Shown piece after piece: positions 35,045 through 44,705 of a stretch of 64,000 nucleotides of DNA. The notes under the pieces are model-generated. The model was given only the letters and a program-made list of their open reading frames with translations, did no database searches and was not told where the DNA came from. The position numbers and the translations under genes are program-made. Source of the DNA: Nitrososphaerota archaeon (GTDB lineage: Archaea > Thermoproteota > Nitrososphaeria > Nitrososphaerales > Nitrosopumilaceae); the NCBI GenBank assembly GCA_028867675.1, contig JAGWGA010000003.1:26619-90618 (forward strand), written 5' to 3'. How positions within the stretch are numbered: the stretch's first letter is position 1; every line of letters begins with the position of its first letter.

Positions 35045-37276
35045 TTATTCTTTTTCTGCTGATGACACAGCTTCACGAATTTTGTTAACTGCATCCATGT
35101 TACATGAAACACTCCTTATCCCATACTTTACAAGAAGTTTTACCATTTCAGGGTTACTTCCAGCTTCGCCGCATATCGAGCTCTCTATGTTGTATTTGTT
35201 ACAGATCCCAATAACGTATTGGAGCATATATACAACAGATGGATGAAATTCAGAATGTAACTTTGCAATCTGCATATTGTTTCTGTCAACTCCCAAGGTA
35301 AGCATAGTCAGGTCATTTGTTCCAAAACTTGCAAAGCCAATACCTTCCTTACAAAACTCTTCTATGGATAATGCACAAGCTGGAGTCTCAACCATTATGC
35401 CTAAATTGAAATCATTTCCAATCCTCATTTCATTGGCAATCTCTCTTGCCTTTCTAAACTCGTTAACTGTAATTACAAATGGGAGCATCACGTGAATATT
35501 ATCAAGTCCCTCTGCACGCATTCTCTTTATTGCTTCAAATTCTGCTTTCAATATATCCGGCTCATCTAAACTCCTTCTAATTCCATGCCAGCCAAGCATC
35601 GGATTATCTTCATGAGGTTCTTCTTCTCCACCTTCCAGATTTCTAAACTCATCACTTCTTGCATCCAAAGTTCTAACCCATATTGGCTTTGGATGAAACT
35701 TGGCAGCTATTGGTTTTATTCCATTTATCAAAATCTGGACATATTCCTCAGATCTACCTTCACGAACAAGTTTTGCGGGATGTATTCCGCTTTTAGTGAC
35801 CATGTGTTCTATTCGTAGTAATCCAACTCCGTCGGTTCTTGAAGCCACCTCAAGTTTGTCTGCAAAAACAAGATTCACTTTGACTTTTGTTTGGGTTTTT
35901 TCTGTCTGTAATGGTTCAGATATCTTTTCTTTGTTAATGGAAACTACTCCCTCGTATACTATGCCGTCGTATGCATCTACCGTGACGATTTGTCCGTCTT
36001 TCAAAATGATTGTTCCATTTCCAGTTCCAACAATAGCTGGTAATCCCATCTCTCGTGATACAATGGCAGCATGAGAGGTGGCACCTCCAAGATCTGTTAT
36101 AATTGCAGCAGACTTGCTCATCTTTGGGACAAGATCTGGTGAAGTCATAGTAGTTACCAGTATGTCTCCCGTCTCAATCTTTGTGATCTCACTCATGTTT
36201 TTTACAATCTTGACCCTGCCCGTTGCAATTCCGGGAGATGCTCCCATTCCCTTCAATATCTTGACTCCCGTCATTGTACCTTGACCAATCTTTGGTTTTG
36301 TGGTAACGGGTCTGGTCTGGACAATCTTAATTTCAGATTGCTCAATTGCAAACTCGACATCTTGTGGTTCTCCATAATATTCTTCAAGTTGTTTGCCATA
36401 CTTTGCTAGTTTGGATATCTCATCATCTGTTAGAACACGTGCACCAATTTTTTCATCAGGTATCTTTATCTGAATTGACTTGCCAGTTTTATGATCTCGA
36501 ACTAATGCAATTGGTTTTTTACCTATATTTTTCTGTAAAATTTTTCCCATTTTATCTACAATATAATGATCGGGAGAAACTTCGCCCAGTACAAGATACT
36601 CTCCCAAACCCCAAATAGCTTCTACAACAATTACATTTTCTCCAGATATGGGGTCTACTGTGAACATCACACCAGACTTGTCAGAGTTTACCATTCGCTG
36701 CACGATGACTGCTATACTTGGATTCTTGAAACTGTGCTTTTCCCTGTAGAATATGGCCCGTGGCTCATAAAGAGATGCCCAGCATTTCTTTACGGCATCA
36801 ATTACATCCTCATCGTGCTTTACATTTAGAAAGCTTGCCTGTTGTCCTGCAAATGATATTCCTGGCAAGTCTTCAGCAGTAGCGGAACTTCTAACTGCAA
36901 CAAATTCCGCATCACTTTGAGTCAAATTGATTGAGGGTTTGGAATTCAGGTCTGCCAAAGATAGTTTCTTATAATAATCTAAAATCTCACTTTTTATTTC
37001 ATTAGGAAAATCTTGAGAAACAATTAGATCCTTTATTTTCTGGGATGTGGACATGAGTATGGAAGTATCTTCAACATTGAGCCCCTCTAACATCATCTTG
37101 ATTTTATCTTCAATATTGTGAATATGCACTAATCTTTCAAATGCTGCGGTAGTAACAATAAATCCTGATGGAACTGGCATGCCGATATGAATCATCTCAC
37201 CAATGTTTGCACCCTTGCCACCTGCAATGGGTATGTCATCCTTTGTTATTTCATCAAGCCAGCGAACGTATTTCAT
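35045..37276 (-). CDS. ppsA: Phosphoenolpyruvate synthase
   Basis: Converts pyruvate, ATP and water to PEP, AMP and phosphate, the entry to gluconeogenesis. 743 residues. The ATP-grasp domain has GGKGANIGEM and SSATAEDLPGISFAGQQ; the swivelling domain has the phosphohistidine motif GGATSHAAIVSREMGLPAIVG (about 390); the TIM-barrel pyruvate domain has FGTNDLTMLTLGVDRNN and CGEAGSNPEMV. Full length. Confidence 0.97.
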   Translation of the reverse strand: MKYVRWLDEITKDDIPIAGGKGANIGEMIHIGMPVPSGFIVTTAAFERLVHIHNIEDKIKMMLEGLNVEDTSILMSTSQKIKDLIVSQDFPNEIKSEILDYYKKLSLADLNSKPSINLTQSDAEFVAVRSSATAEDLPGISFAGQQASFLNVKHDEDVIDAVKKCWASLYEPRAIFYREKHSFKNPSIAVIVQRMVNSDKSGVMFTVDPISGENVIVVEAIWGLGEYLVLGEVSPDHYIVDKMGKILQKNIGKKPIALVRDHKTGKSIQIKIPDEKIGARVLTDDEISKLAKYGKQLEEYYGEPQDVEFAIEQSEIKIVQTRPVTTKPKIGQGTMTGVKILKGMGASPGIATGRVKIVKNMSEITKIETGDILVTTMTSPDLVPKMSKSAAIITDLGGATSHAAIVSREMGLPAIVGTGNGTIILKDGQIVTVDAYDGIVYEGVVSINKEKISEPLQTEKTQTKVKVNLVFADKLEVASRTDGVGLLRIEHMVTKSGIHPAKLVREGRSEEYVQILINGIKPIAAKFHPKPIWVRTLDARSDEFRNLEGGEEEPHEDNPMLGWHGIRRSLDEPDILKAEFEAIKRMRAEGLDNIHVMLPFVITVNEFRKAREIANEMRIGNDFNLGIMVETPACALSIEEFCKEGIGFASFGTNDLTMLTLGVDRNNMQIAKLHSEFHPSVVYMLQYVIGICNKYNIESSICGEAGSNPEMVKLLVKYGIRSVSCNMDAVNKIREAVSSAEKE

Positions 37277-37385
37277 TGATTACAATTAGTTCTAACGGTG
37301 ATAACTATTTCGTCATTTATCATACTTGGAATTATAAGAAAACCAATTTTTTGATTTCATTTTTCAATCAAATTTATTTCAACAA

Positions 37386-38417
37386 TCAGGGTGTTAGAAC
37401 AGCTCTCCCAACAATATTTCCTGATTCAAGTTTTTCTATGACTCTTCCTACATCTTTGAGAGAAAAGAATTCATTTGAACTTTTCACCTTCCCAAGTTTT
37501 GCCCAAGTTATCACTTCTCTTAGCTCATTATAATTTCCCCACAAAGAACCCAACACATTATATTCATTGATTACAGATTGCATGATTGGCATCTCAAGTG
37601 TTCTTCCCATCAATCCAACTAGAATAAGTGTTCCACGTTTTTTCATGGAACTGATACATGTAGATAGAGTATCATTTGCACATACAATGTCTAATGCTAC
37701 GTCTACGCCATTAGAATTTGTGATTTCATTGATACGTTTTGTCACATCTTCCTCTGAGCTGTTAATTATATGATCAGCACCCATGTTTTTTGCGAGATTT
37801 GCCTTTTTCTTGTTTCTGACAATTGTTATTACGCTTGCAGGAGAAAGAAGTTTGAAATATTGTATTGCATAACTGCCAAGACCTCCCACTCCAATTACCA
37901 GTACAAAGGAATTCGGGTTTAACAAGTTTCTTACTTTTTTGACTGCCCGGTATGGTGTCAGCCCTGCATCAGTCAAGGGTGCAATATCTTTAGGATCAAG
38001 ACCTTCAGCCTTGACTAGAAATCTGTAACTTGGAACAAGAATGTATTCTGCATAGCCCCCATCACATCTTGAGAGTCCTGGCCACCGTGGAAAATTACAC
38101 AGTTGTTCCTGCCCATCTTTGCAGTTTGAGCAAATTCCACATCCCCATCCACCAAAAATTGCTACTGGATCACCTTTTGAAAACCCTTGCACCAATTCTC
38201 CCATTTCTTCTACATACCCTGCAGTCTCATGCCCAACAGTAAGAGGTAGTTTGACATCCAGTATTTTTTGCCATTCGCCTTTCATAAAATGTAAGTCACT
38301 ATGACACACTCCAGAACCTCCAACTCTTACCAGAACACCCTCGCCTTTTGCTTTAGGCATATCAATCTCATCAACTTGCAACGGTTTCCCATACTGATGT
38401 AGTCTTGCTGCCTTCAA
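37386..38417 (-). CDS. Zinc-dependent medium-chain alcohol dehydrogenase
   Basis: 343 residues. Catalytic zinc ligands are in GVCHSDLHF (Cys about 37) and GHETAGYVEEMG (His-Glu about 62-63). The structural zinc cluster is CGICSNCKDGQEQLC. The Rossmann motif is IGVGGLGSYAIQY. Close in layout to NAD-dependent archaeal alcohol dehydrogenases. Substrate range unknown. Confidence 0.93.
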   Translation of the reverse strand: MKAARLHQYGKPLQVDEIDMPKAKGEGVLVRVGGSGVCHSDLHFMKGEWQKILDVKLPLTVGHETAGYVEEMGELVQGFSKGDPVAIFGGWGCGICSNCKDGQEQLCNFPRWPGLSRCDGGYAEYILVPSYRFLVKAEGLDPKDIAPLTDAGLTPYRAVKKVRNLLNPNSFVLVIGVGGLGSYAIQYFKLLSPASVITIVRNKKKANLAKNMGADHIINSSEEDVTKRINEITNSNGVDVALDIVCANDTLSTCISSMKKRGTLILVGLMGRTLEMPIMQSVINEYNVLGSLWGNYNELREVITWAKLGKVKSSNEFFSLKDVGRVIEKLESGNIVGRAVLTP

Positions 38418-38469
38418 ATCAAGTAATATTACAATTTCACAGTATTAAATCCAAAGTAAATTCTCGCCA

Positions 38470-38730
38470 ATGATAACAATCTTACAAAATAGAATGGAAT
38501 CTTCAACATGCAGTAACATAGGGCCATATGCAGATTTGCGTGGGTGTGAACTCTCCAATGCTAATCTTTCTAATACAAATCTCTTCTATGCTGATCTCTA
38601 CGGTGCTAACCTCTCTGGTGCAAACTTTTCTAGTGCTGTTGTTACAAATGTCAACTTTGGAGGTGCCATTACAACAGGTATTACACCGCCCACCCTATCG
38701 GGTTGTTTGCACAATATAGTTTGTAATTAG
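38470..38730 (+). CDS. Pentapeptide-repeat protein
   Basis: 86 residues. From about 22 to 65 it follows the A(D/N)LxX pattern (ADLRG CELSN ANLSN TNLFY ADLYG ANLSG ANFSS), making about two turns of a right-handed beta helix. The tail has two cysteines. Such short proteins have no known common function; some mimic DNA. Confidence 0.75.
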   Translation: MITILQNRMESSTCSNIGPYADLRGCELSNANLSNTNLFYADLYGANLSGANFSSAVVTNVNFGGAITTGITPPTLSGCLHNIVCN

Positions 38731-38805
38731 AGAATATACATCACGATAAAACTTGATAGAGATACGTTCCAAATGCTCTGATTATCCTCTCTGAAATGTT
38801 TCTAT

Positions 38806-38819
38806 TATGTAAGTACATA
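38806..38819. promoter_or_regulatory. Palindrome TATGTA-AG-TACATA
   Basis: A perfect 6-2-6 inverted repeat ending 23 bp before the ABC ATPase start at 38843; if transcription is leaderless it overlaps the core promoter. Confidence 0.3.
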
Positions 38820-38842
38820 TCATGGAAAAAAAATCATAATCT

Positions 38843-39856
38843 ATGGGTTCTAGTAACTTGAAATCTGATAATATAATGGCAGTTGAGACTAAAAATCTAA
38901 CAAAAATCTATCATGGCAATATCCGAGCAGTTGATAATGTAAGTTTCTCAGTTAAACAAGGCGAGATATTCGGACTGCTTGGTCCAAACGGTGCAGGAAA
39001 AACTACTGTAATCAAAATGATTGTAACTCTCACACATATTACTGAAGGAACATTGCAGGTTTTTGGAATAGACTCTGCAAAGTCTGCTGAATTAGTTAGA
39101 AGTATGCTGGGATATGTACCTCAGAGTGTATCAGTTGATACTGATCTTACAGGATATGAAAATCTGCTAATTTTTTCTAAACTATCCTATGTAGGCAAGA
39201 AAGAGCGAGATGAGAGAATTAAAGAGGCCTTGGAATACATGGGTCTAACTGAAAGAGCCAAGGATCTTGTAAAGCATTACAGTGGTGGCATGATGCGTAG
39301 ATTGGAAATTGCTCAAGCCCTTGTTAATCGACCTAGAATTTTACTTTTAGATGAGCCAAGTATTGGCCTTGATCCTGCATCAAAGATGCATGTTTGGGAA
39401 AGCATCAAACAACTCAAGAAGCAATTTGGTACAACAATTTTGATCACAACCCATGATATGAGTGAGGCTGATGAACTCTGTGACAGAATAGCAATCATGT
39501 CAGATGGCAAAATATCAGTTTTGGGAAGTCCTGTGGAATTAAAAAAATCTGTTGGAGGAGACATTATTACACTAAATCTTACTTCTGTTCATCATGGTAT
39601 AGAATTTCCAAAAGACATAGGGAAAATAATACACAGTGATGAAGAATCCATTCAAATTTTGGTTGAGAATGGAGAGGAAGCAATTCCACTAATCACCAAT
39701 TTCTACAGGGATCAAAAAATCACAATTGATTCTATTTCAATTAACAAACCAAACTTGGATGACGTTTTCATGAAATATGCCAAAAGAAGATTACATGACG
39801 AATTCTCAACTCATGCAAGCAGTGCACGCCGTGATTTTGTGAGGCATACACGATGA
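38843..39856 (+). CDS. ABC-2 exporter ATP-binding protein (DrrA-like)
   Basis: 337 residues. Walker A is GLLGPNGAGKTT (about 52-63), the Q-loop is in GYVPQ, the signature HYSGGMMRRLEIAQAL and Walker B ILLLDEPSIGLDP, with the switch histidine in ITTHDMSEAD. The C-terminal extension is typical of the daunorubicin-resistance type. ATG at 38843 is used; an in-frame ATG at 38876 is also plausible. The permease gene overlaps its end by 4 bp. Confidence 0.93.
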   Translation: MGSSNLKSDNIMAVETKNLTKIYHGNIRAVDNVSFSVKQGEIFGLLGPNGAGKTTVIKMIVTLTHITEGTLQVFGIDSAKSAELVRSMLGYVPQSVSVDTDLTGYENLLIFSKLSYVGKKERDERIKEALEYMGLTERAKDLVKHYSGGMMRRLEIAQALVNRPRILLLDEPSIGLDPASKMHVWESIKQLKKQFGTTILITTHDMSEADELCDRIAIMSDGKISVLGSPVELKKSVGGDIITLNLTSVHHGIEFPKDIGKIIHSDEESIQILVENGEEAIPLITNFYRDQKITIDSISINKPNLDDVFMKYAKRRLHDEFSTHASSARRDFVRHTR

Positions 39857-40623
39857 ATATTGCAAGATTTCTTTCAAGTTCCATTACAATTGCAGAGATG
39901 GAGGCAAGAAAGATACGACATGATACAACTGAGCTTTGGATAAGAATAGTTCAACCTGCATTGTGGCTGTTGGTTTTTGGTGTTACTTTTAATACAATCA
40001 AGGCAATGCCAACTGGTAGTTTCTCATACATCCAATTTATCACTCCTGGAATATTGGCACAATCTGTTTTGTTTATAGCAATTTTTTATGGTATTACAGT
40101 TGTCTGGGAAAGAGATGTTGGAATAATTACCAAGCTTTTATCCACTCCGTCTCCTCGTGCATCAATTGTTTTAGGAAAATCACTTGCCGCAAGCCTGAGG
40201 GGAGTTTTTCAAGCCGTAATGATATTTGCATTAGCACTTGCACTTGGGGTCCAGATAAGGCTTGATCCACTTGACATATTGGGAGTTTTTGCGGTGGTGA
40301 TTTTATTTGCCATGTGTTTTTCGAGTTTATCTATGCTGCTTGCATCATTTATGAAGACTAGGGAAAGGATGATGGGTATTGGCCAGGCACTTACAATGCC
40401 GCTTTTCTTTGCAAGCAATGCAATCTATCCAATTTCTGTAATGCCAATTTGGCTCCAGTATGTATCTAAAGTAAATCCCCTAAGCTATGTAGTTGATGCT
40501 ATGAGATCCATGCTTCTATCTGGAAATTATGAAAATTTACTAATTGACATATTTGCATTGATTCTTGCCACTGTTATTTTTGTAACACTTGCTTCAATAA
40601 CAATAAAGAGATTGCTCGAATAA
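39853..40623 (+). CDS. ABC-2 type exporter permease (DrrB-like)
   Basis: 256 residues with six predicted helices. The stretch QFITPGILAQSVLFIAIFYGITVVWERDVGIITKLLSTP is the ABC-2 permease signature region, and QALTMPLFFASNAIYPISVMPIWLQYVSKVNPLSYVVDAMR is the conserved C-terminal segment. Overlaps the ATPase gene (ATGA), so the two make one exporter, for a drug, lipid or polysaccharide. Confidence 0.93.
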   Translation: MNIARFLSSSITIAEMEARKIRHDTTELWIRIVQPALWLLVFGVTFNTIKAMPTGSFSYIQFITPGILAQSVLFIAIFYGITVVWERDVGIITKLLSTPSPRASIVLGKSLAASLRGVFQAVMIFALALALGVQIRLDPLDILGVFAVVILFAMCFSSLSMLLASFMKTRERMMGIGQALTMPLFFASNAIYPISVMPIWLQYVSKVNPLSYVVDAMRSMLLSGNYENLLIDIFALILATVIFVTLASITIKRLLE

Positions 40624-40652
40624 TATGAGCAAAAAATTAACAAAAATGAAAT

Positions 40653-40666
40653 TATCACACGTGATA
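40653..40666. promoter_or_regulatory. Palindrome TATCAC-AC-GTGATA
   Basis: A perfect 6-2-6 inverted repeat immediately upstream of the TATA-like ACTATAAAT (about 40678-40686) of phaC, the position expected for an activator or for a repressor blocking TFB. Confidence 0.4.
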
Positions 40667-40709
40667 TTTGTCAAATTACTATAAATCTTAGAAATGCAGT
40701 TTAATTTCA

Positions 40710-42047
40710 ATGTCAGTAATCCAACCGCAAATTATATTTCCCAAGAATTTAGAGGAACTTTCTGTCAATCCCTTTGTTGACTATTGGCTCAAATGGGTTA
40801 ATTTTGCTTCAAGGTATAATTTTGTGTTCTTTGATGCGTCACTCAAGGCATTTGAAACATTTTTGAACATAAGAGATGGCACTGCTAAAAAAATACAAAA
40901 CACGGTCAGATCATCATTTGATACTGCAATTAGAGACAGTCTAAATGACGAAGAACTGATATCAAGCATGACAGATTATGTTGATTCATGGCTTAAACTA
41001 GTCGGCCTTTCGGGACGCAAGCAGTTTGGCGTTTATTTTCTAAATCTGGTATCATATGTGAACAAAATATTAGATCCGTTAAGAGATAACCTCAACCGAA
41101 CTCCATCAGAGATAATTGAAATGAAAGGAAGATTCCACCTTCATCACTACAAATCTGAAGTTCCATCAAAACATAAGACGCCTTTGCTTGTAGTGTATTC
41201 TCTTATCAATAGGCACTACATCTTGGATCTTTTGCCAAAGGTTAGTGTCATAAAAAATCTCCAAAATCAGGGCTTTGATGTGTTTACAACAGATTGGGAA
41301 ACATCTGCAGCCTATGACAAGGACCTCACACTTGCAACTTATGCTGAAGAATATCTTGAAAATGCAGTTGAAAAGATTAAGGAAATTACAGGTTTTGAGA
41401 AAGTTTCCTTGTTTGGATACTGCTGGGGCGGACTTTTTGCTCTAATCTATTGTGCAACAAATCCGAGTAATGTAAAAAATGTTGTATTGCATGCTACTCC
41501 TGTTGATGTTGAAAAGGAAGAAACAGTCATAGAGAATTGGGCAGGTCACCTCAATGCTGATGGCCTTGTTGATACAATTGGAAATGTTCCTGGTTGGTTG
41601 CTAAACCTAACATTTGTTTTACGTAATCCAATAGAAAGTATATTGAAGTATCCTCGTTATTTTAGTGAGCCCAGAAATATTGACGAGATAAAACAATTTT
41701 TTGCAATAGAAGGTTGGCTGTATGATAGCCGACCAATAATAGGGGAGGTTTATCGCGAAATATTGGACCAAGTATACAAGAAGAACCTTTTGATAAAAAA
41801 CCAGATGAAAGTTGGTACTGATATCATCAATCTTAAAAATATCACCGTACCTGTTTTAGATATAGTAGGTACTACAGATGATCTTGTACCACCATCTGCA
41901 AGCAAATCAGTAATGGATGCAATAGGAAGCACTGATAAAAAACTAATTGAATTTCCAACAGGTCATGTTGGACTTTGCATCAGTCATGAAGCACATGAAA
42001 AGTTATGGCCTGAAGTTGGCAAATGGCTTGCCCAAAGGTCTTGCTAA
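40710..42047 (+). CDS. phaC: Class III polyhydroxyalkanoate synthase
   Basis: Polymerises hydroxyacyl-CoA into polyhydroxyalkanoate granules. 445 residues of the alpha/beta-hydrolase fold. The lipase-like box GYCWGG carries the catalytic cysteine (near 236), the catalytic aspartate is in VGTTDDLVPP and the histidine in TGHVGLCIS. The sequence TDWETSAAYDKDLTLATYAEEYLENA is a typical PhaC helix. It is transcribed opposite to the PhaE-like gene, with stops 7 bp apart. Confidence 0.95.
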   Translation: MSVIQPQIIFPKNLEELSVNPFVDYWLKWVNFASRYNFVFFDASLKAFETFLNIRDGTAKKIQNTVRSSFDTAIRDSLNDEELISSMTDYVDSWLKLVGLSGRKQFGVYFLNLVSYVNKILDPLRDNLNRTPSEIIEMKGRFHLHHYKSEVPSKHKTPLLVVYSLINRHYILDLLPKVSVIKNLQNQGFDVFTTDWETSAAYDKDLTLATYAEEYLENAVEKIKEITGFEKVSLFGYCWGGLFALIYCATNPSNVKNVVLHATPVDVEKEETVIENWAGHLNADGLVDTIGNVPGWLLNLTFVLRNPIESILKYPRYFSEPRNIDEIKQFFAIEGWLYDSRPIIGEVYREILDQVYKKNLLIKNQMKVGTDIINLKNITVPVLDIVGTTDDLVPPSASKSVMDAIGSTDKKLIEFPTGHVGLCISHEAHEKLWPEVGKWLAQRSC

Positions 42048-42054
42048 ACGAGTA

Positions 42055-42519
42055 TTATCTAGAAATTTTCTTGAATCTTCGCGCTGGATTTTTTCTATCC
42101 TTCTTGGATTTTGAAGCTTGAGTTACTCTACTTTTCTTTGATTTTCTAGCTGGACTCTTTCTAACTTTCTTGGATTTTAGAACTGGAATTGTTTTTCCTT
42201 TCTTTGTATTTGTCATCATGTTTTTGTTCCACATCTCATACCAAGAGTGATCCTCGGAAAATTTCTTTATCATGTCTCCATAGTGTTTGAGCTGTTCCAT
42301 GGTAGGCTTGTTGAAAACATTCTGCCAATTCTCGATAAATTGATTCATTGGATAAATGTTGGATTCTTTTGATGCCTTTGCTATTAGATCATTATACATT
42401 GTTTGGGCATACGTCGTTGCATTTTGAAATGTTTCAAAGACTGACCACCATGCCTTGACTACTTGGTTATATTCATCCCACAATTTGTCCCAGTCTACAG
42501 TAATATCCTCTTTTGACAT
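42055..42519 (-). CDS. PhaE-like PHA synthase partner with basic histone-like tail
   Basis: 154 residues. Residues 1-105 are helical and tryptophan-rich (DWDKLWDEYNQVVKAWWSVFETF), like PhaE/phasin-type partners of class III synthases. The last 45 residues are Lys/Arg/Ser-rich, with repeats RKSPARKSKK and RKNPARRFKK resembling histone H1 tails. Convergent with phaC. The tail may bind DNA or the granule surface; inference. Confidence 0.7.
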   Translation of the reverse strand: MSKEDITVDWDKLWDEYNQVVKAWWSVFETFQNATTYAQTMYNDLIAKASKESNIYPMNQFIENWQNVFNKPTMEQLKHYGDMIKKFSEDHSWYEMWNKNMMTNTKKGKTIPVLKSKKVRKSPARKSKKSRVTQASKSKKDRKNPARRFKKISR

Positions 42520-42584
42520 GAGCCATTATTGTTGTTCCAGTAGATAAGTAGATCATGACTTTTTACTATTGAGAATATTAAAAA

Positions 42585-44528
42585 TTAGTTCAACGCAGGT
42601 TGCTGTTGCGTAATACAATGAATTGCGCCCATGCCAAATATCAAATCACGACAATCTATTCCTATTACTTTTCTGTCAGGAAATTCCTTTTGAATAATCT
42701 CCTGTGCAATGGTATCATTTTTGTGTCCATATGATGGAACCAGAACTGTATTGTTTGCAATGTAGAAATTTAGGTAGCTTGCAGGAAGTCTTGTCGTTTT
42801 ACCTCTTACACTAGTTGTTATTGCAGAGGGCATCGGCACTTTAATCACTTGTAGATTGTTGCCATCCTGATCAACTGATCGTATTAACATCTCATAGTTT
42901 TCCTTCAATATTGTATGGTTTTCATCTTTATCATCCTCTTCATATGCACACAAGACAGTTCTTGGATTTACAAAACGGGCCAAGTTGTCAATGTGGCCAT
43001 CAGTATCGTCACCTACGACTCCTCCCTTTAGCCAAATTACATGTTTTGCACCAAAATATTCCTTCAAATATTTTTCAATTTCTAATTTTGATAAATTCGG
43101 ATTCCTGTTGTGATTTAGCAGGCACTGTTCTGTAGTAAGTAGAGTTCCAATCCCATTTGAATCCACTGCACCTCCTTCCATTACTATTCCAGGCCTGAAA
43201 TTATTTTGCTGTAATCTGTTACTTACAATATATGGAATCTGTGTATCCCGTGCAAGGTCTTTGTATTTTCCTCCCCACGCGTCAAATATCCAGTGTACAA
43301 AAGCAATCTGATTTTTTTCCTTGTTTAATACAAAAATTGGACCATAATCTCTAAACCAGACATCGGCATAATCCCATACGTAGAAATTAATTTTTTGCAG
43401 ATCAATTTTATTTTGCTCAAATAACTTTGTCACTTTCTCTTTCATTTTCAAATCTGTGACAAAGAGATTGACGTATTCATTTTTGGACAGGCCTGATATT
43501 ATACCCAGATATGCCTGTTCCACCTTGTCAACATCTGGAAATGTTACTGGGTCATGTGGCCATGCAAGCCATGTTGAATCATGTCTTTCCCATTCTGCAG
43601 GCATTGCAAATCCCATGTTAGTTGGTGTATCTGATAAAACTCGTGAAGTTAACTGGCCATAAGTTCCAGGAAGCCTGTTTCTCATAAATCCCCAACCGTC
43701 CTGTATCCTTTTGTTTTGAGACAAGTCAAGCTCGGCAACGAGTACTTCATCTTCTGTCTCACTTGCCCTTTTGATCAATCTTCCAAAGGCATCGCAGACA
43801 AACGAGGCACCCCAGAAATTTATGTTGTCTTGTTTGCCTACTCGGTTAATTGATGCAACATGAATGCCATTTGCAATAGCGTGGGAGCGTTGAATGTTTT
43901 CCCAGGAATAATGCCAGTCATCTTGGGACAGTGTATCTCCTTCCAAGTGTCCAATTGCAGAAGGGTAAAAGATTAGGTCTGCTCCCTGTAGGGCCAAAGT
44001 TCTTGCTGCTTCTGGAAACCATTGGTCATAACAAATTAAAACGCCAAATGTAATATTCTGTGCTCGAAATATCTTGTATCCTGTATCTCCCACGTCAAAG
44101 TAGCTCTTCTCATAAAAGAATGGATCATGAGGAATGTGCAACTTTCTATATGTGCCAAGGACTGACCCGTCGACATCAATTACAACTGCGGTATTGTAGT
44201 GTTTTCCTGATGATGAATCTAATTCAAAAATTGGTGCTATGATTACAATTCCCAATTCTTTTGCAAGTTTTGAAAAAGTTGTAACGGTTTGGCCAGAGAT
44301 TGTCTCTGCAAGTGCAGTAACATTCGCTTTTTCATCAGTTGGAAAATATGTTGTTCGGTATAGTTCCTGCAAGCAAACTATCTTTGCGCCCTTGTCTGCA
44401 GCTTCCTTTATTTTTGAAATTGTTTTTTCCATGTTTTTTGATATATCTTCTGAAACATGAGTTTGAACAAGAGCTATCGTGATAGAATTTTTTTGGGTCA
44501 CTTGACGCTCCTCTACTCTGGGTGGCAT
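42585..44528 (-). CDS. Fused N-carbamoylputrescine amidase and agmatine deiminase
   Basis: 647 residues carrying two complete enzymes. Residues 15-295 form a nitrilase-superfamily amidase: Glu in CLQELYRTTYFP, Lys in YRKLHIPHDPFF, Cys in LICYDQWFPEA. Residues 305-647 form agmatine deiminase: MPAEWERHDSTWLAWPHD, WFRDYGPI, VMEGGAVD, GDDTDGHIDNLARF and the catalytic Cys in FGMGAIHC. Together they turn agmatine into N-carbamoylputrescine and then putrescine. The two are usually separate genes. A perfect palindrome lies just upstream. Confidence 0.93.
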   Translation of the reverse strand: MPPRVEERQVTQKNSITIALVQTHVSEDISKNMEKTISKIKEAADKGAKIVCLQELYRTTYFPTDEKANVTALAETISGQTVTTFSKLAKELGIVIIAPIFELDSSSGKHYNTAVVIDVDGSVLGTYRKLHIPHDPFFYEKSYFDVGDTGYKIFRAQNITFGVLICYDQWFPEAARTLALQGADLIFYPSAIGHLEGDTLSQDDWHYSWENIQRSHAIANGIHVASINRVGKQDNINFWGASFVCDAFGRLIKRASETEDEVLVAELDLSQNKRIQDGWGFMRNRLPGTYGQLTSRVLSDTPTNMGFAMPAEWERHDSTWLAWPHDPVTFPDVDKVEQAYLGIISGLSKNEYVNLFVTDLKMKEKVTKLFEQNKIDLQKINFYVWDYADVWFRDYGPIFVLNKEKNQIAFVHWIFDAWGGKYKDLARDTQIPYIVSNRLQQNNFRPGIVMEGGAVDSNGIGTLLTTEQCLLNHNRNPNLSKLEIEKYLKEYFGAKHVIWLKGGVVGDDTDGHIDNLARFVNPRTVLCAYEEDDKDENHTILKENYEMLIRSVDQDGNNLQVIKVPMPSAITTSVRGKTTRLPASYLNFYIANNTVLVPSYGHKNDTIAQEIIQKEFPDRKVIGIDCRDLIFGMGAIHCITQQQPALN

Positions 44529-44548
44529 ATATTTTTTTTAATTGTTGT

Positions 44549-44566
44549 ATCTTCAAGTCTGAAGAT
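44549..44566. promoter_or_regulatory. Palindrome ATCTTCA-AGTC-TGAAGAT
   Basis: A perfect 7-4-7 inverted repeat centred 29 bp upstream of the start of the amidase/deiminase fusion, close to its likely transcription start. It could be an operator controlling polyamine synthesis. Confidence 0.45.
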
Positions 44567-44705
44567 TTTGTGAGAAATTAATAATTACAATCTATCAAAA
44601 CTATGATTATAATTTTGATCTACATAGATTTGTTGGAAATTCTATATTAGCTCATAAGTTACTCAAGATTAAGATAATTACTAGTATTGTATCTGGAATG
44701 TATAG

